This document shows positions 47,196 to 60,063 of a stretch of 64,000 nt of DNA, piece after piece (position 1 is the stretch's first letter; each line of letters opens with the position of its first letter). Position numbers and translations under genes: made by a program. The notes under the pieces were generated by a model that saw only the letters and a program-made list of their open reading frames with translations, was not told the origin of the DNA and searched no databases. The DNA is from Chlorokybus atmophyticus (taxonomy: Eukaryota; Streptophyta; Chlorokybophyceae; Chlorokybales; Chlorokybaceae): the NCBI GenBank assembly GCA_009103225.1, contig RHPI01000772.1, positions 77,108-141,107 on the forward strand, written 5' to 3'.

Positions 47196-48249
47196 TTCCG
47201 TAACATTATTTACTCTTTTATATACGCATTGCGCAGCTAGGTCTTAAGGATCTTTTATAAACAATGGATGCCAGATAGGTTTGTGGATAAGTCATTAATT
47301 GGCAAGGCTGCTGCATGCATGGAAGCTGCTGCATGCTGAGGTGAACTGCACCGTAACAAGTTTTAATTTCCTTCTTTAAACTCATGCGCAAGCTTTAGAT
47401 GATGGGGTGCTGGAGGACTGTATTAGGAGCAATCGATGCAATCTGCAGCACCTCGTAATATGACTAAACTAATTTTCGTAACACAATGCAAGCTTGTATA
47501 GCAACATATTTTCTCTTTTATCTTTGTTATTGTGCATTGGCTGTAAAACTTGATGCAATATGAATACACCAAAGGTTATGAGTTGACTTGATCGGCTGTG
47601 ACTTCATTTACAAAAGTAAAGAGATTCTGTATGTCTTGTCAGCATGTCATGCCACGCTTCTCATGCCACACTTCTCACTATGGCTTAAGCCCATAATGAG
47701 AAGTGCTACGAGGATGTGATGTTAAACACGTGTGTGAATGAGAGGTAACTATTGCCCATTGTAGTGCACCACGTTGGAGTTGTAGTGACTATTGTCATGT
47801 TTGAAGCGGGGCAACAATTGGAGACTTGAGGATCAGCTTCCGACCACATTGAGCTCGACATACACCACAAGATGCACCAAAATATGCACACAAGAATTAC
47901 TTAGTAGCCTACAAGGACGGTACCGCACTAGCGGTTGTTTCACGCACTCCACATGCATGCGCGCGCTCTCACATGCACATTGTAACTTGCAAACAGACCT
48001 GGCAATGCCAAGCTGGCACACTAATCATGATTGCTACCGCAATCTACTATTACTTTATAACATAATCAACACAAATTTACCGAGCTGGGGATGACACCGA
48101 TCAGCGCAAGCCCGCCACGTGGTGTTCTGTTTCCTCCGCATGGGTGGGTAGCTTCCTTGTCATCGTCCTGGCACCAAAGTCAATGCTGCATGTGCATGTG
48201 GCCACTCGACAAAGCGGAATGTGGCCATTGAGCGACAACGACCGCGAGA

Positions 48250-51200
48250 TCACCTCGTGCCCGAGCCACTGCATCTGGACACGATGTTCTTCCCAAGCTT
48301 GTAGGCCACCTGGGCAGCAAGGAGGCTGCTGCCCAGGACCGGCCCAAAAGCCTGCTGCAGCACCTCGACCTGGCTGTCCTCCATGTGATCATCGTGCAAC
48401 CCGAGCTTCTTCTGATAGGCCAGATACACCTCGCTGCACATCAGCGCCAGAAACATCATCAAAGTTCTGCGCAGACAAAGTAGGGTGAGCTGCATGTTGG
48501 GAAGCGAAACATAACGCCTGCACCCAGCATGCCAGCCAAGTTGCATACAGGTGCCTGATTGATATGAACAGATCGTACAGATGAGATGGTCAGTACAAAT
48601 GACAATGAAATAGCAACAGCAAGTCTGTGTGTCAACCCAGCACAGCTAACAACTTATGTACATGCAGGGCCGACACGCAACACCACCTTGTGGTCTTGTA
48701 AGGTATGAAGTTGCACGCCCAGGACGCGCAACATATGTGAACTCACCCAAAATAAGACATGGCAAAGGCAATGCTGAGCAGAGTAATCTTGGCGCTGGTG
48801 AGAGGGAGGAAGAGCAGCCACGCGATGTAGAGCAGAAGGCAGTTGCCGCCCCAGGCGAGCGTCTGCAAGTTGTTGAGCTTGGGGCTGGAGTAGGGGATGG
48901 CATGGACGTTGAGAACCATGCACATGACAGCGACGGCGAGGGCCATGAGGACCTGCTGCTGCGTGCCAAGCCCGCCGAGGAAAACAGCGATGAGGATGAG
49001 CACCAGCTTCTCCAGTGTCACGATGAACTCCCAGAAGAACATGCTGCGCTTGTAGCCCGTGTACAGGAAGCCGTAGTACTTGACCGTGTGCTCGCTCCCC
49101 AGCTGCATGCGGCGCCGCCACAGCATGAGGTATGCGCCCATGGGCAAACCCAAAGAGAATATCAACATACTGGGAATACCCACAGCGAGAACCTGCAAGC
49201 TCAACATCAATCAGTGCATAGCCGTAGCCACACTTGTCGACTCAAAGTCGCACTCACAACTCACGCTCGAACATGATAGCCACACTTGTCGACTCAAACT
49301 CGCACTCACAAATCACTCGATCATGATACAACAGGTGACGCCTCACCATTGCCAAGTGTGTCCCAGTGTAGCACTCGTCATTCATGTATTGGTCCCAATA
49401 CATGCCAACAGCACGCGCATTCGCGTCATATGGCACTCCCAGTGAGTCAATCTTTCGGCAGGCGAACAGAGAGATCAGCTGCTTCGTGACTGCGGGCCAC
49501 AGGAAGAACTCCACCACGATGACAGTAACAACCGTCCTGCACCCCCCACATAGCGAATATGACAACAAACAGCTGCGTACACTGTTGACCAACGCTGCTC
49601 TGTGCATTACAACTCACCCTCGGATGTATTTGCGGAGCTGTGGTGGATTAGCCCTATGGCGATAGCGCAACTTTGCAAACCAGTAAACCAACAGCCATAT
49701 GCCCGCAGGAGCGAGGATGCCGGCGATTGGAAGCAAGGCGTATGTCAGCACCAGCTGATAGTACTTGTTCAATAAGCCCGAGTTGTCCATGAGACAATAA
49801 GCGGATATAACACCGTCCCTGCGAGTCCACCAGGCCATTTCAGCAAAAGGACACGCATACGTCATGCGCGTGTTGCTGATGGCAGATGCACAGCTACAAT
49901 GCAGATGGAAAACTACCCAAAGGAAGCTGCTGAGGATAAAAGCGCCACAGCCGTACTCACAAAGCCGGGAAATTTGAAGGACACGCCAAACGCAATAGAC
50001 GACACTTGTATGTATGTTATGATAACCTTTAACAGATTACAATCCGTCAAACACAATCCAACAACATGCAGCTGCGCATGTAACACGTGATACGGAGATG
50101 TATTGAACAAGACAGAACACAGACCTTGCACATAGCCTGAATAACCTGCCCAAGCGGGACACGTCCGTGCTCATCAGGTGTATCATCCAGCTCCGTGTTC
50201 AGGGCAGCCTGTTTGAACAAAGGTCGGAGGCCACATTCCAAAGACCACGTTAGCATGAATTTGTGACCGAAGCCGCATTGTTACCCTTGTGATGAGAATG
50301 ATTGCAACGAAAGTGATGAGGGAAATGCTCGTGTACGCAATCGCGTTAACCACTTTGGAGTTGCACTTCTTGCAATGGAAGTTGCTTGTTCCACCACTGG
50401 ATTCCCAACCGTCACGGCACACCCCGCAAAGATTGCCTGCATAGCTGCGCACATGGATTGTGATAAGCTTGTCTCCAACCACCTGCGATGGTATTATGGT
50501 GCAGTGACTGCCAGCTGGCTAGACAAGCACAAAGTTCACCAATGTTTGAGCGAAGACGTGCAGGTCGCATGCGTACTGAGATGCGTGCTTACCCCTCGCT
50601 GCATTGCTGAACCTGCTCCCAACTCCCATTGCGAATAAAGTCCTCGAGAATTGCAGACCGATCGTCATACGCGCAAGCGTTTTTGTTTGGACATTTGTGG
50701 AACTGGAACGAGTGTTTGGCAGAATGCCAGTAGCCATCGACAGGTATCACGACAGACCCTCCCAAGCAGTTGGCGCCAATAGGACAGGCTTCGCAGGTGA
50801 GGTTGGTGGGGTCCCATGAAAAGAGGGGCCGCTCGCAGAACGTGCACAGCGTGTTGTCATTGTTGCGTACTTCTCCAAACAGGCAATGCCTGATTGTCAC
50901 AGCAATGTCCACAGGCGGCAGGCTCGGGTAATTGTATGACAGCAGCTGAAGAGAGCGGACACCCGGCACGGATACAACGGCCACATCACTGAACTTGGCC
51001 AGGCCTCGGTGTGCCGCAGTGAATGTTGGGCCTGCAACATCGTAACGTGTTATATAACTTGGTGTATTACCGTTGTATAGTCTAATAGTATCCGTGCACA
51101 GACCGTCCAAGCGGCCGATGCTGTTGGTGTAATTTATGTAGAACACCAGTAGACCATTGTTGCCACTTGTCACAACTTGGCCAAGAGCGTCCGTGGTTGC

Positions 51201-54200
51201 CAGGGTCAGATTAGAGAGGGGCCGGGCGCTCGGCTGGGCCAAGTAGTTATTTACGGCTGGCAGGAACTCAACTGGATTAGTTGCCAGCATCGGACCATAA
51301 CCATCATCAGTAGCACGGTTGCCTGTCTGCACATATAGATGCACAAGTACCGATGATACTCTGTCAAGTAGCATGCTTCAAGCCCGTATTAGTCAATCTC
51401 ACACAATAGCATCAACAAACAAACGGTGTTGACCTGTCAGCTGCATTGCCATGACAAAGATGCATGCGAGTCAATACGCAACCATGCCTGCGTGTCAACT
51501 GCAACCAGTCACATAGACAGTCACACACGCTGACACGTACCCATCCGGAACAACCTGCTGCACTGCGTTGCCCACTGCAGGTGATGTTGGGTGTCAAAGT
51601 GCTGAAGATGGCACCGCCACCAACGCCAACAGCCGTGTTGTTATCAAAATCGTTTGAGTCAAAGGCTGCGCACACCCCAGTGGGTCCGCAGGCTGCATAC
51701 ACACCGCCTCCGCTTCGAGCACGATTCAACACAAAAACACTGTCGCTGATGGTGATGTTGGCAGCTGTATCACAGTGGCGACCATCTATACTGATAGCAC
51801 CTCCGCTTCCAGACGCATTGTTTGAGATAAAGGTTGAACCCTGTGGGATATGTCAGGTCATAACATCATAACATCATGCACTATGATTAGCATGTCAACT
51901 GTCACTTCCAACTCATACTGTGGAAAAGATCCTGTCAATGAAGGATGCAACACTTACGGTTATTGTTGTTGTCTCCCATGATCTACAAATGGCTAAAACC
52001 TGTGTGCCAGAGCCACCCAAAAACATGCCGCCACCATCCTGTAACATGGCCAGCATGTAAGAAGATATACTGGTAATGTGGCGCAAGTTTGCACTACCAA
52101 AGCAGGAGCTCTTGTTACAGCATGTTGACGTGGCAACATGCCTGGGATGAGCAGTCCTCAAACCGCGAGCCTGCCACTGTTAGGCGGCCAGTCACAGCAA
52201 AGATACCTCCTCCTGAGACCTGTGCTGCGCAATTGTTTGTGGTTTGGTCTGAAACGGCCATTCAATGACATTGTATACCCGACATGGAGTACTGCAATGC
52301 TTTAACAGCACTCTTTTGAGTAACCGCATAATCATGCAGCGAAACATTGTGCGCATACCTGGGCTGCAGCTTCTGTAAAGTTGCACCCTGTGCATGTAAC
52401 CGTGTGGTTGGGAGCGTCTATTCGATCTTGCAGGCTGCCAATGCCCAGGTTCTGGAGAAGCACAGTATGGCACAATCAGGTAGACGCCCGCAACAAGGAC
52501 TACCAATGCTACTTCAGGTGTGGTGGCGGACGACATGGAGTACTGCTTCAACAGCACTCTTAATTATCTAGATCTTCATGCAGCGACACATTGTGCGTAT
52601 ACCTGGATTGTAGCTTCTGCAAAGTTGCACCCGGTGCATGTATTCGTAAAGTTTGGAGCGCCTGCCTGATTCTTTGGCAGGGTGACATTGCCCTGGCCCT
52701 GGAGAAGCACAGTGTGGCACAGTTTGGTACACGCCCACAACAAGGACCACCGATGCTACTTCAGTTGTGGTGTCGGACAAGAGAATGGTCGACGTACTGA
52801 GTATGTGCCTGCATTGATCCAAAGGGCACCTCCTGATATCTGCAGTGTTGCCCATTTCAGTATGGTACTCAAAACCTCGCTGCTGTACACAGGAGATGCA
52901 CTGTCATGCAAGAAGCCCTCACCAATGCAGTGTCTTGAAAAAAGCTGCAGTTGGTCAAGGCAGCCACAGCTTGGTTTGCAATGGCACCGCCAAGCAGCTG
53001 AGAAAACAAAGTGTCAGTCCATTACAATACGTGGTGTGTGTTTCTCACGAGCACGTTCAACTTGTGGTGCTGGGTGCAATGCCAGCGTAACACCAACAAG
53101 CACAACACGCACCGCATTGTGCTGCGAGAAGCGACTGTGCAGAACACGCAACACGCCTGTACTGGCGCTGTATATCCCCCCCCCAAACCGCAAGCGAAAC
53201 ACATGCACGAGTTAGCGGCCTCACATCGATGAGCAGTCACAGTCAACAGCAAGGCTGATGATGCTTCTGCTTACCCCAGCAACATTCCGAGAAAAAACTG
53301 TATTGCGCAGAATTGTGTTGGCTGCATTGTGAAGCGCTCCACCATCCAGTAATGCATTGTTTGCTGTGAAGTTGCTTGCAGCCACCGACACAATGCTGAA
53401 GAATGCAACCACCAATGCAGCACCAGTCTACTTGCGGCGAGAGCGTTCATCATTGGGTTGCCAAACATTCACAAGCCTAGTCTGAGCGCCAACACTATAT
53501 GGCGGCTGCACTTACCACAGCTGCATTGTTGACAAATGTGGTGTTGTGAACGTCCATGGTGCTTAATAGCAAAAACATTGCACCTCCATCCTATTAGAAG
53601 CAACCAGTTGACACTGCCCGACATACATGAAGCATGCATGGTCATCAATGAGGCCAAAATGGCTCAAGAGACTTACAGTTTTGGCCTGGTTGAGTCTGAA
53701 GGTACTGTCTGTGATGTTGGCCGTGCTACCAAGCAAGGACAATGCGCCGCCAGTACACGTCAAATTGAAGCCATTGCAGGCATTGCTGTCGAAAGTGCAG
53801 CGCTCAAATGTTGAACTGTCAAGTTGCCCCAGGAAAGCACCTCCAGTCTGTAAAGCACTATGATAAGGCGCTGTTATGCAAGCACATGCATACAACATCC
53901 AACTGCACCCACATTGTTAGCAGTGTTCTCGGTGAAAATGCAGTCCGTCAAGACCATCGTGTTGTCGTTTTCAATAGCGCCGCCTTGTAAAGCGTTGTTT
54001 TGTTGGAAACTACAGAAAGTAACGCTTGCTGTGCCAGCTGCCAGATACAAAGCACCTCCACCCTGTGGCACAGACGCAACTCGCATAAAAACACAGTCAA
54101 CCATGCAGTACGAAATGAGTTCAATTAAAGTGACATCACGTTGAGCAAACAAGTAGTGTACGAAGTAAGTTTTTTCACCATATGCAACAACAAGCACAGC

Positions 54201-56216
54201 AAGATAATAGAATAGTGATAGTGAAAAAGCTGGTGACACGACTGCAGGGAAATGCAGGGACTGATAAGACCCTGTTGCAAGCACTCCAACCCTCACACTT
54301 ACGTAAGGCGCAAAGTTCCGGATAAACTGTGACCCCGATAGGTCTAGGGACTCTCCAGAAAAAAAGATGGCTCCACCAACACCGCGTAAGTCAGAAACCT
54401 CATTTCCGGTAAATGTGCACCCTTTGATGATAGCCGAACCTCCTGGAACATACACACCTGAACCCAACTGCACATGCAACAAGGCATGAGCTTCTTCTTG
54501 TCGCCCTGAAGATGTTGACAGCTACAAAGAAGCCACAGTTGCAACTATAACGCACGGGGGCTTGAGTGTTGCCTGTGAAGCGACTTGCAGTAAGCAGCAA
54601 TGACCCGGCGGTTTGAATAGCACTATAGGTGTTATCGGTGAGGTTGCTGCTGTCAACAATCAGGGTGCCTGCACTATTGGTGACAATGGCACCTGAAGCA
54701 TCCAACTATAATGCAGTTTGGAAGGTATTGTTGGAACGTCAGCACCTTCCACAAGTTAACATGCGAGTGCCTTAACGTGCTTACCAACGCTGTGTTGATG
54801 GCAAACTCCGAGTTTTGTATTGACAGCCTGCCTTTGCCATTCCAAAGTGCCCCGCCCGCAGATGCGCTGTTTCGCTGGAAACTGCACCCATTAATTTTCA
54901 TGCGCCCCTCATTGACGACAACACCTCCAGTTGCCTACAGCATAACACAACAAGTACATGTTAAAACCATGCTATAACAGGTACTCAACTGGTCAGTGTT
55001 GCCCGATCGATGAAGGGTGAGATTCAGATTGTGCTGAGGTAAGCAACACAAAGCTAGGTTCAATCCTCCCCTTAACATACACACCGCTGATTGCACACAC
55101 ATAGCGTGGCAGGTGCATACACTAGGGAAATTGTGGTGCAGAAACCACTGCAATGGATGCTGCCATGAGTATAGCGATGGGGAAACTACCTTGTGTGTGT
55201 TGCCATGTTATCAACAAGTAGTTACTTTACAAGTCACGGTTCATAGTTACAGTCCATGTGCCTCGCTAACCTGAGCTTGATGCATGCTGTGTTTGTGTGC
55301 ACAACTGCGAGGAGATGCAATCCTTGCACGCTGACTCAAAGGCACGAACACACCGATGTGACATGCACACATGCCCTCAGCTCACCGGCGCATCAGCATT
55401 GTTGCCCAGAAACTCAACTGTGTCCAGCACCGCGCTTCCTGTGTTGTACAGTGCCGCAGCCCCTGTGCCAGTCTGCAAGAAGCAAGAATTATGCAATAGC
55501 CAAAGAACACGATCGTGAGAAACAGCAACACTGCAGTTGGCAAAAGCTTTTACTGGATTTTGCTGGGAGATTCGCAAAAATGAACACTGCACAATGCTAA
55601 TTGTTCCTGCATTGACAATGGCCGCAAACGAAGCCTGCACACAGAAATCAAAGCCTGTTGTCAAAACAAAGCACACTTACGACTGGAACTGGTCTGATTG
55701 GTGTACAAACCCCTGAGCACAACAATGCACACTCACCCTTGTCAAGTTGAAGCCAGAAAGTTGAAGGTCCCGGAGTTGGAGGTCACCAGCTGCGACGACC
55801 AACAGCACCGCACCACCGGCGCTGCTTCTAAGCACCCGCTGCGGCTGCTGCCTATCTCCTCTGATGATGACACTGGATTGCACTAAGAATGTCTGAGCTG
55901 TAACAATGTCCGCAACAATTTCCTGGACAACAATTTCCTGGACCGAACCATTGGCAAGAGCGACCGCCAACTGGCTGCTAGAAGAGGCCCTCACTGCGAG
56001 CACAGACACAATATGCAAATTTTACAGAACTTGTGCACAACGTGCAAAAAAGATCGCACACACGGTCGAATGACGTGTGTTTCAATGGTTTTCTGACTAC
56101 TGTCGCAGTTTACCTGTTTGTGCTGCTACGGAGTGGAAAGCGGCTGCTGTTTGCAACAGGACCGTGCAGAGCAGCAGAAACCTGCCCTGCTGAAAAGCAA
56201 CCCCTCTTTGAACCAT
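48250..56216 (-). CDS. Large multi-pass membrane protein with beta-helix ectodomain and Cys-rich repeats
   Basis: Predicted surface protein of about 1,510 aa, resembling the polymorphic-outer-membrane/pectin-lyase-fold proteins with multi-pass C-termini found in many algae; the ligand and role are unknown. Exon 1 (56114-56216) encodes a signal peptide (FLLLCTVLLQTAAAF). Exon 2 is 55737-55993. Beta-helix exons are 55554-55634, 55386-55472, 54785-54934, 54556-54705, 54303-54467, 53913-54062, 53677-53847, 53516-53590, 53275-53427, about 53113-53184, 52923-52997, 52798-52839, 52603-52698, 52359-52451, 52142-52219, 51958-52038 and 51541-51840. All begin and end in phase 0 and repeat GGA(L/I/F)...N(C/S)xF..N motifs. 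Exon 50593-51326 ends Cys-rich (CTFC, CEACPIGANCLGG, GYWHS); 50285-50444 has GNLCGVC and the first membrane segment. 50125-50208, about 49961-50026, 49618-49875, 49347-49536, 48747-49192 and 48250-48466 carry about seven more hydrophobic helices. The acceptor of the ~53184 exon and the 49961/49875 junction do not resolve cleanly. Confidence 0.78.
52359..52839 (-). repeat. Tandemly duplicated exon block in the beta-helix gene
   Basis: Exons 52603-52698 and 52359-52451 encode near-identical modules: GAPNFTNTCTGCNFAEATIQ and DAPNHTVTCTGCNFTEAAAQ. Their introns and flanks are also similar, since both have GACA-type TGGAGAAGCACAGT(A/G)TGGCACA and CGCCC(G/A)CAACAAGGAC words upstream. The unit length is about 245-250 bp. 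This is a recent unequal-crossing duplication compared with the other, diverged modules. Confidence 0.8.
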
Positions 56217-57283
56217 GCTGCACACAAGTAATGAGAGGCGACGTCAGCAAGCTCGGACAACACTGCCTTGCCTGCGTGCATGGGGACCAAACCTCAAGCA
56301 ATGTCACATGTGACAAGCTGTTGACCAGCTGGCATGTCTTGCATGACGGTGCTTGCTGCTTGTCAGCAACTGCACAAACCCGTTTGCTGTACCAGACATG
56401 TTAACGGAGCTAACCATCATGCGCTCCGGCCAGGCCATACCGTCGCAGCAACTGCACGCGGGCGCATCAAACGGACCACCTCAAGCATGCCTCATCAAAC
56501 CCTCCATGTCCTCGTGAAGCTTTGCATGTCCTCGTCACCGCATCCTACCTCGCTACCGCAGCAAGACGGCACACCTCGCTGTTACCGTCTGCACCGCCCG
56601 GCAGCACTGCTTCCGGGCGGTGATTAAGCGGCTGCGTTGACCCCTGCCAGTGAGTTAGCAAGTGGGTGATTTTCACTGCGCGTTGCTTAGCAACTTCTGC
56701 CACTCCACGCTGTAGACCTAAATCTGAATCCATTAGGGCTACCGGTGATAGTTGATGTGGGCTTGCGAGCGGCCCTTCCTACCGGCGCAGAAAGCGTATT
56801 ACGTTGTGGCTTGTATAGTGGTACAGTGTTGTGGCTTGTAGGCATTATCAATGAATGCCTACAAGCCATTACACGCGCCGACAAACTTCAGATGAACGTG
56901 CAACAAAAGTTAAGCACCAGGTTATACGGTAGCATAGCGACGGTATCTCGTCACCGAAAATCGCTGTGCCCCGGCTCAGCCGGACCTGCTGAACGCGGTA
57001 AAACGGCAGTGTACGCGGTGATTCATGGCGGTTTCGCCAAGGGTTTCGCTAAGTTGCACCCGAGGCTACCGAATCTGGTGATTGGCGAAACCCCCTGTTT
57101 CCCGCTAAATCCGCACAGCAAAGTGCAGTCTTATTGCACGTTTAATCCAGTAAATTCAAACTAGAAAGCATAGGTTGGCGGGGATTTGACGAAGATAAAC
57201 TATCTATTTTGGCGGCGCCTTTTACGAAGATTTCGTGGCACTACGGTACTATTGATGTATGACGTTCTGATCACATGTGTAGG
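56217..57283. other. Intergenic upstream of the beta-helix membrane protein
   Basis: Promoter side of the minus-strand gene by position. A plus-strand frame at 56745-57164 (139 codons) is open but unrecognised. It spans a perfect hairpin (56832-56868), so it is not called a gene. Confidence 0.4.
56832..56868. repeat. 15-bp-stem hairpin
   Basis: TGGCTTGTAGGCATT and AATGCCTACAAGCCA surround the 7-base loop ATCAATG with no mismatch. A partial third copy of GTGGCTTGTA lies just upstream at about 56808-56817. It may be the end of a small foldback element. Confidence 0.7.
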
Positions 57284-59590
57284 ACTGAAACTAGCGGTGC
57301 GGCTGATTGGGCGGGATTGGGCCGGCCGGCCAGCCGGGCGGCCGGCATTAGGGCACAAAGACACATCACGCGCACTGAGGGCCATCACACACGGCACCCG
57401 AGACTACATGCCTGCCGCGCATACCGAGCAGCCTGCCTGCCTCTCATTGGCTATGCGACGTTTGTCAGCTATCAGCCATTCGATTTGTGTTGAACAAATC
57501 TCAACCTTCCAAAGCACATCCTCATATTGTGCAATTGCACAAAGTATATGCGAGTGAATAAATGAATCCATTCATTTTTAGCACAACATGCACGGTGCAC
57601 ATATGCGTCATGTGTGCGTTGTACAGTCCACCCCCGCTAAAAGACTTTGCTCCAAGAGAATAACCCCGCTTGCAGCATACGTTTTGAGATCACCAACGAT
57701 TCTACGGGGTAATGTAAGTGCTTAAGAGAATATGACTAACCGCGAAGAGCATATTATTTTTCATGACATTTTTGCAAATGTCAGTGTGCGTATTCTTAAC
57801 ATTGAGGGAGTAGCGCGTGACGGGTGTGTCATCAGGCGTAATTAGTGTGATAGACAAGGCGTGATGGGTACAGTGTCATGCGTAATTAGCATAATGAGCG
57901 TGATGGCATAATACGTGACATAATGCGGGTGATGTAATGGGCGTGATGGGCTGCTTTATAGCATACAAATGCTCTTAATGTTTAAGAGCATATTATGCTC
58001 TTTTTAACGCCAAGAGCATAACCCCGCCAGGAGCAAATCATCTTTGAAAACAAACAGCATGTTCTTAAAAGGGGTTGATTGTACAATAAATGTTTCACTG
58101 TAATTAAGTACGTACCACTATGTACCTTAACTGTACAGTCTACCTTGCTATAAGAATCACGTGTATCTTTTAGTTTATCCACGGGGTTATTCTCTTGGCG
58201 TTTACAATTATGTATACTGTTTTATTCTTTACATAATATATATTTTACTAGCAGGGGTATTGCAAAATAACCGTAAGCCACGTCATTATGTGTTAACGTG
58301 GCATATATGAAATTAATAATGGTCAATAATAAATAAGTTATGTACGTAACTACATATGAGTCTTGTAATATGTGTATGCTTATAATAATAAGAATAGACA
58401 TGCCATTAACGAGGTTCCCCCGTAACAAGACTGAGCTCACACAAAATTCTAACCCTTCGTTGTAATCTTATAGCGTACAAAACTTGACCTCTATCGATGA
58501 TATTGGCCTGTAAAAGCATTGGATTTTTGCAAATCTATGATCTCAACGGGGTTATTTTGATAAACCGAAGTCTTCTAACGGGGGTAGACTATATAGTCTA
58601 CCCTTTTGTAAGAGCATACTGTTATCCTCAAAAACCGTATGCTCTTGGCGACTAAGAGCATAATATGCTCTTGAACGTTAAGAGCATATATATGCTATAA
58701 GCGCAGATTCATTACGCCCATCACGCCTATTGGTCGGGCCGGCCTGTCGGCATTCAACCTACATACATCCCGCGCTATGGCCATCACACGGCACCCGCGA
58801 CTGCCGGGCTGCGCGGCAGTATGTGCCCGCCTGCTTCTCATTGGCTAGGCGGCGAGAACAAGCGTTACACCGTTAGATCTACTTAAACACGATCCTGGCC
58901 GTCCACAGCACATCCAATTGTGTAAGAGAATGCCAATAAATGTAATAAATGCACAATTCTGCATACTTGGCCGCTTATGGCTGCATGTTGATAATTTTAA
59001 TGTGTTACACTAATAATATTAATAAACATGCTGCAATATGGTGCAATATGGTGCCAAATGATTAGCAAATGCTGTTAAGTGTTTCAAAACTTAACCATCA
59101 ACGTAACGTTCACGCCACGGTGCGTGCTGCGATACTCAGTACATAATGCCAAGGTTATGACCATCAAAGTAAGGCTAACCTGAATTACCTTAACGTTAAG
59201 ATTCAACTAAACGAAAATCTGCATCGTTAGGCCACCATTTGGTCACGCATGAGATTGATCAAATGGGGTCGCAACGGTGACAACAGCCAGTTGCTCAAAA
59301 AGGCAGCGAAATGGCCAATCATTGCAAAGATGCGTAAAAGATGCTAAAAATATCTCAGCGGCAACCGCTTATCAACGGCGACCCAAAATTGCTAGGGATT
59401 CGGTGCAATTGCGGCACAGTTAGTGGTTAGAACGGCCACGTTTTTGGCGGTACGAGGTCGGGGCAGGCCCCATACCCCAAACACATGCCGCCACTACTCA
59501 CCCTCGTTCTAACTAATCCACTCTACCCTTTGACGCTAATTGATTACGCTATAGTTACTGCGTCATCAAACATGGTCAACAGCCGAATGA
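57284..59590 (-). mobile_element. Composite foldback element, copy B (inverted)
   Basis: Reverse-complement counterpart of 16904-19245 over its whole length, with the same order of outer block, half-arm, long-TIR element Y, family T core and outer block. In its own orientation it begins ATTCGGCTGTTGACCATGTTTGATG and ends GCCCAATCAGCCGCACCGC. The similarity is high enough to follow continuously, with small indels such as a GCCGGCCGGC expansion near 57330-57350. Frames within it are short and shared with copy A only as DNA, so no protein is called. Confidence 0.65.
58133..58590 (-). mobile_element. Family T TIR element inside copy B
   Basis: Starts GTACAGTCTACC and ends CTAACGGGGGTAGACT, with GGGGTTATTCTCTTGG near the left end. 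It is the inverted counterpart of 17948-18417 and related to 1754-2230. AT-rich core, no coding capacity. A detached half of the same terminus (GTACAGTCCACCCCCGCTAAAAGACTT) lies at about 57624-57650. Confidence 0.7.
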
Positions 59591-60063
59591 ATGTAATTAT
59601 GCATAATGATATAATACTTTAATTATATGTATAATACATGTATATACATGTACCATACTATATGTGAGGGTAACATGTACTACATGTATATAAATCAGCT
59701 GTAAAAATAATGTAAACTCTACTAATAGACATGTATCATTTACATTTATTGTTTGCCCTTTGACTACATGAGATTTATTATTAATGAAAAATGTAAATTC
59801 ATAGCAACGCAAATGATGTGCAAGCTGCTGGCTGCGACTTTTACCAGCCGTGATACGCCGTACGAGGTTCTGCCAGGGTTTTGCCAACTTTCGCCACATG
59901 CGCCAAGAGCAGTGCACCAGTCGCCAGAGCCACTACGGTTGCACCGCGTACATTATTGAACGGTATTACAGCGCATGGTATTGGTATCAATATCAATACC
60001 ATGCGGCTACATACCATATTAACCGGTATGTTTTGGTATAAATGCGGCTTATAGCTAAGCATT

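Larger units (their letters stand above)
44005..48249. other. Gene-poor interval between convergent genes
   Basis: No full gene is supported. It contains one small membrane-type frame (44664-44855), a tRNA-like SINE candidate (46654-46731), a perfect 12-bp hairpin (47169-47195) and AT-rich stretches after 46750. A plus-strand frame at 46187-46531 (114 aa) is open but matches nothing I know and has no supporting context. Confidence 0.45.
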
